Shown: one piece after another, positions 61,756 through 64,000 of the stretch
Position numbering within the stretch: position 1 is the stretch's first letter
Layout: each line of letters starts with the position of its first letter
Source: SURF-33 sp964598885
Lineage (GTDB): Bacteria; Desulfobacterota; Desulfobacteria; Desulfobacterales; Desulfosalsimonadaceae
Assembly: GCA_964598885.1 (NCBI GenBank)
Contig: CAZRES010000001.1
Location: 24,312 to 88,311, forward strand
DNA: 64,000 nucleotides
Direction of reading: 5' to 3'
The notes under the pieces: model-generated
Databases searched by the model: none
What the model was told of the DNA's origin: nothing
What the model saw: only the letters and a program-made list of their open reading frames with translations
Program-made: the position numbers and the translations under genes

Positions 61756-63564
61756 TTATACGCCGTAAAATATTATCAGCATGGCGATCAATACAACGAT
61801 AAAAACAATGGTCATAAGCCCCCCGGCTTTCATGAAATCCACGCTCCGATAACGTCCGGGGCCCATGTAAAGGGCGTTGACCTGATGGGTGGGAAGAATA
61901 AAGGAGTTCGACGTGGCAATTCCCACCACCAGGGCCGCCATGCGCGGATCCGTGCCGGCCATCATGGCCATATTGACGACCAGAGGAACCAGGAGCACGG
62001 TGGCGCCGACATTTGAAATCACCAGCGTGAAAAACGTGGAGAGCACCGCCACAGCCGTGAGCAGTCCGATTGGCGATACATCGCCGATAAAATCAAGAAC
62101 AGTGTGGGCAATCCATGAGGCGGCTCCGGATTTTTCCGTGGCGATACCCAGAGGAATCAGTCCGGCCAGAAGAAATACCGTGCGCCAGTCCACGGATTGA
62201 TAGGCTTCATCAATGGTCAGCACCCGGCAGAGGATCATGCCGAACGCTCCGGTCATCAGGCTCACGGACAACTGGAAGTTAAACACCATGATCATGGTCA
62301 ATGCTACCGCCAGCCAGAATCCCGCCAGAATGGCTTTTTCCGGCTTCATAACCTCGCCGACGGGCTTGGTGAAAATGAAATTATGTTTTTCCTCCAGGAT
62401 TTTAAACCGGTCCCAGGTTCCTTCCAGCACCAGAGAATCGCCGGAACGGAGCGGCATACTGGAAATGCCGCTGTAATGAACCTGGTCGGCCCGATAGATG
62501 GCCACAGGGTTGACCTGATATTGTTCCCAGAAATGGACCTCCCTCAGTGTTTTGCCGATCAACTCCGATCGAGGGGCAACAACGGCCTCGATGATCCCGG
62601 TGATTTCAGGGGCCATGTTATCCTTGAATATATGCAGATCGTCTTTGAGGATCATTCCCTGTTCCTCAGCCATTTGTTCAACATTTTCCTTTTTGCCGAA
62701 TACCGCCAGATGACTATCCCCTCGAATTTCAAAATCCGGGGGCAGGGTCACCATTTTCAGACGGTCTCTGCCGGAAAACGCCACGGCATTGACTTGATGA
62801 TTATCCCGCAGGTGCTTGACGGTAAGAGGATCGCGAAACGCGTTGAAATTGGGGGGCGTCTGGAGCTCAAAAACTTCTCCCAGATCTTCATAGGCGGGTC
62901 CGTGATGGGCTTCGGCCTCGGCTTTGCTTTCCGGTTTTCCTTTGGGAAGAACAAATTTTCCCAGAAAAATAAACGTGGCAACGCCGCCGGCCACCAGGGC
63001 AAGCCCGATGGGGGTTACGTCAAACAGGCCGAATGGTTCTAAACCGAAGGGAGCCAGCAAATCATTTAAGAGAATCAGAGGACTTGATCCCACCAGGGTG
63101 AGGGTGCCGCCCAGAATGGCGCAGAAGCCGATGGGCATGAGCATCTGAGACAGGGGCAGATGCATGGATTTACTGACGCGCCGGATGGCCGGCAGAAAAA
63201 GGGCCGCGGCCCCGATGTTCTGCATGAAACTGGATATGACGGCTACGGTTCCCCCCATGGCGATGACCACCCGTGAAGCGCTGTTGCCCGCGATTTTCAC
63301 GATGGGTTGGACCAGCCGGTTGATCAGACCGGTCTTGTCTAAACCCGCGCCGATAATGATGACGGCGATAATCGATATGACGGCATTGCTGGAAAAACCG
63401 GAAAACGCTTCTTTGGGTGTGACCAGACCGAGAATGGGCAGAAGCACGGTCATAAGAATGGCCACCATGTCCACCCGGATCCATTCCACAATGAACAGAA
63501 AAACAGCCAGCCCGATAATGGCCAGTACCAGGATGATTTCATTGTTGAGCGCAATTGGTTCCAT
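61756..63564 (-). CDS. SLC13-family permease with two TrkA-C (RCK_C) domains
   Basis: 602 residues. Polytopic membrane protein of the SLC13/divalent-anion symporter type: N-terminal helices from about residue 10, SFMQNIGAAALFLPAIRR and the second half with SNVGATVLLVPLVV and SFILPTHQVNALYMGPG. Between them are two RCK_C domains of ~75 residues each (about 220-300 and 305-400), as in SLC13-TrkA-C permeases that take up sulfate or related anions. AAAGGAA precedes the ATG. It is the first gene of a two-gene unit with the kinase-like/BON protein. Confidence 0.9.
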   Translation of the reverse strand: MEPIALNNEIILVLAIIGLAVFLFIVEWIRVDMVAILMTVLLPILGLVTPKEAFSGFSSNAVISIIAVIIIGAGLDKTGLINRLVQPIVKIAGNSASRVVIAMGGTVAVISSFMQNIGAAALFLPAIRRVSKSMHLPLSQMLMPIGFCAILGGTLTLVGSSPLILLNDLLAPFGLEPFGLFDVTPIGLALVAGGVATFIFLGKFVLPKGKPESKAEAEAHHGPAYEDLGEVFELQTPPNFNAFRDPLTVKHLRDNHQVNAVAFSGRDRLKMVTLPPDFEIRGDSHLAVFGKKENVEQMAEEQGMILKDDLHIFKDNMAPEITGIIEAVVAPRSELIGKTLREVHFWEQYQVNPVAIYRADQVHYSGISSMPLRSGDSLVLEGTWDRFKILEEKHNFIFTKPVGEVMKPEKAILAGFWLAVALTMIMVFNFQLSVSLMTGAFGMILCRVLTIDEAYQSVDWRTVFLLAGLIPLGIATEKSGAASWIAHTVLDFIGDVSPIGLLTAVAVLSTFFTLVISNVGATVLLVPLVVNMAMMAGTDPRMAALVVGIATSNSFILPTHQVNALYMGPGRYRSVDFMKAGGLMTIVFIVVLIAMLIIFYGV

Positions 63565-64000
63565 AACTGATCAGATTCCTTTGGTTTTGGGTTTTTCGGT
63601 CAGGACCCGGCAATGGGTCATATAAAGAAACAGTTCGGCATCCTTTTGCGTTTATTCATATGACACCTCGCTTTCGTCCGGGGGTGATATGATAATTTTC
63701 ATGATGTTGTTTTTTTAGAAACTGGCCGACCTCCTGAATATAATCGCCGGTACGGTGAAAAATCCCTGACGGGAATTAATGATCCACTCACGATACCTGT
63801 CGGTATTTTGGTTCCCGTTTTTCCTGGGTTTTTATGATCCACGTATTTTTAAATCTTTTCTGCGTCGTCGACAACCAAAAGTTTTGCATTCATGGACTTT
63901 TTTCGATTTTAATTCGGGATCGTTATATTTCATGATGGGTAATGGAATTATGACTTCGGCAATTTTGGTTGCGATAAGCATTTAAAAAAGGAGAATCGCA
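63565..64000. other. Right-hand intergenic region with a ribosome site at the window edge
   Basis: About 435 bases with no gene I can support. A small open frame (63931-63984) of 17 hydrophobic codons is noted. AAAAAAGGAG at 63984-63993, seven bases before the window ends, looks like the ribosome site of a plus-strand gene that starts just outside the window. Confidence 0.45.

Noticed and set aside
63779..63985. 68-codon open frame at the right end
   Set aside because: Phe/Arg-rich composition, no ribosome site and no resemblance to a known protein.

Overview
The window looks like a chromosomal segment of a strictly or facultatively anaerobic member of Desulfobacterota (former Deltaproteobacteria, Desulfobacterales-like). 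This is inferred from gene content: dense two-component signalling with sigma-54 activators, SulP and TauE/SafE anion transporters, degenerate cytidylate-kinase-like/BON proteins, small c-type cytochromes, and a probable selenocysteine-containing protein. No rRNA, tRNA, CRISPR array, phage or insertion sequence was recognised.

Layout. 0-11.5 kb is housekeeping-like: the end of an RND efflux pump with its TolC-type outer-membrane lipoprotein, a TauE/SafE permease, an RhlE-type DEAD-box helicase with a terminator hairpin in its leader, CrcB, a large acyl-ACP-reductase-like fusion protein, EttA, a flavin-binding-fold protein, a methyltransferase and a membrane protein. 11.8-13.8 kb is a response regulator/histidine kinase pair.

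13.8-30.6 kb is the most unusual region. It is one strand carrying, in transcription order, HK-RR; then SulP permease, a kinase-like/BON/receiver fusion, HK, RR, a pseudo-histidine kinase, RR and an NtrC-type activator; then, after a near-consensus sigma-54 promoter, three overlapping single-domain receivers, a TauE/SafE permease, a two-helix membrane protein and a PPDK-like phosphotransferase. Nine receiver domains and three kinase-like proteins surround two anion transporters. The NtrC-type protein has a degenerate receiver and a GAFTDA loop, so it may be tuned unusually. I infer a branched phosphorelay controlling sulfur-oxyanion transport and an unidentified phosphotransfer reaction.

30.8-46.3 kb is a carbon/redox region: hydrolase, GH63-like glucosidase, 6-phosphogluconate dehydrogenase, a DUF3179 lipoprotein interrupted by an in-frame TGA exactly at its conserved Cys position (selenocysteine candidate with a SECIS-like hairpin), a cyclase-family protein, DUF547 protein, glucose-dehydrogenase-like SDR, cytochrome P460-like and cytochrome c proteins with a ferric-reductase-like flavocytochrome, a TVP38/flavin disulfide reductase fusion, and a GH15/DUF547 fusion.

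46.9-51.5 kb is a sigma-54 module: a formate/nitrite-family channel and a DUF4168 protein, each with a -24/-12 promoter and a CACATGTG palindrome upstream, flank an HK/NtrC pair encoded between them. 51.7-55.6 kb is a MoxR-DUF58-transglutaminase cluster. 55.7-64 kb holds an alpha/beta hydrolase lipoprotein, a penicillin-acylase-family lipoprotein, RlmD, a second degenerate kinase-like/BON protein and, directly downstream in transcription terms of its own promoter region, an SLC13 permease. The two kinase-like/BON proteins thus both sit next to anion transporters.
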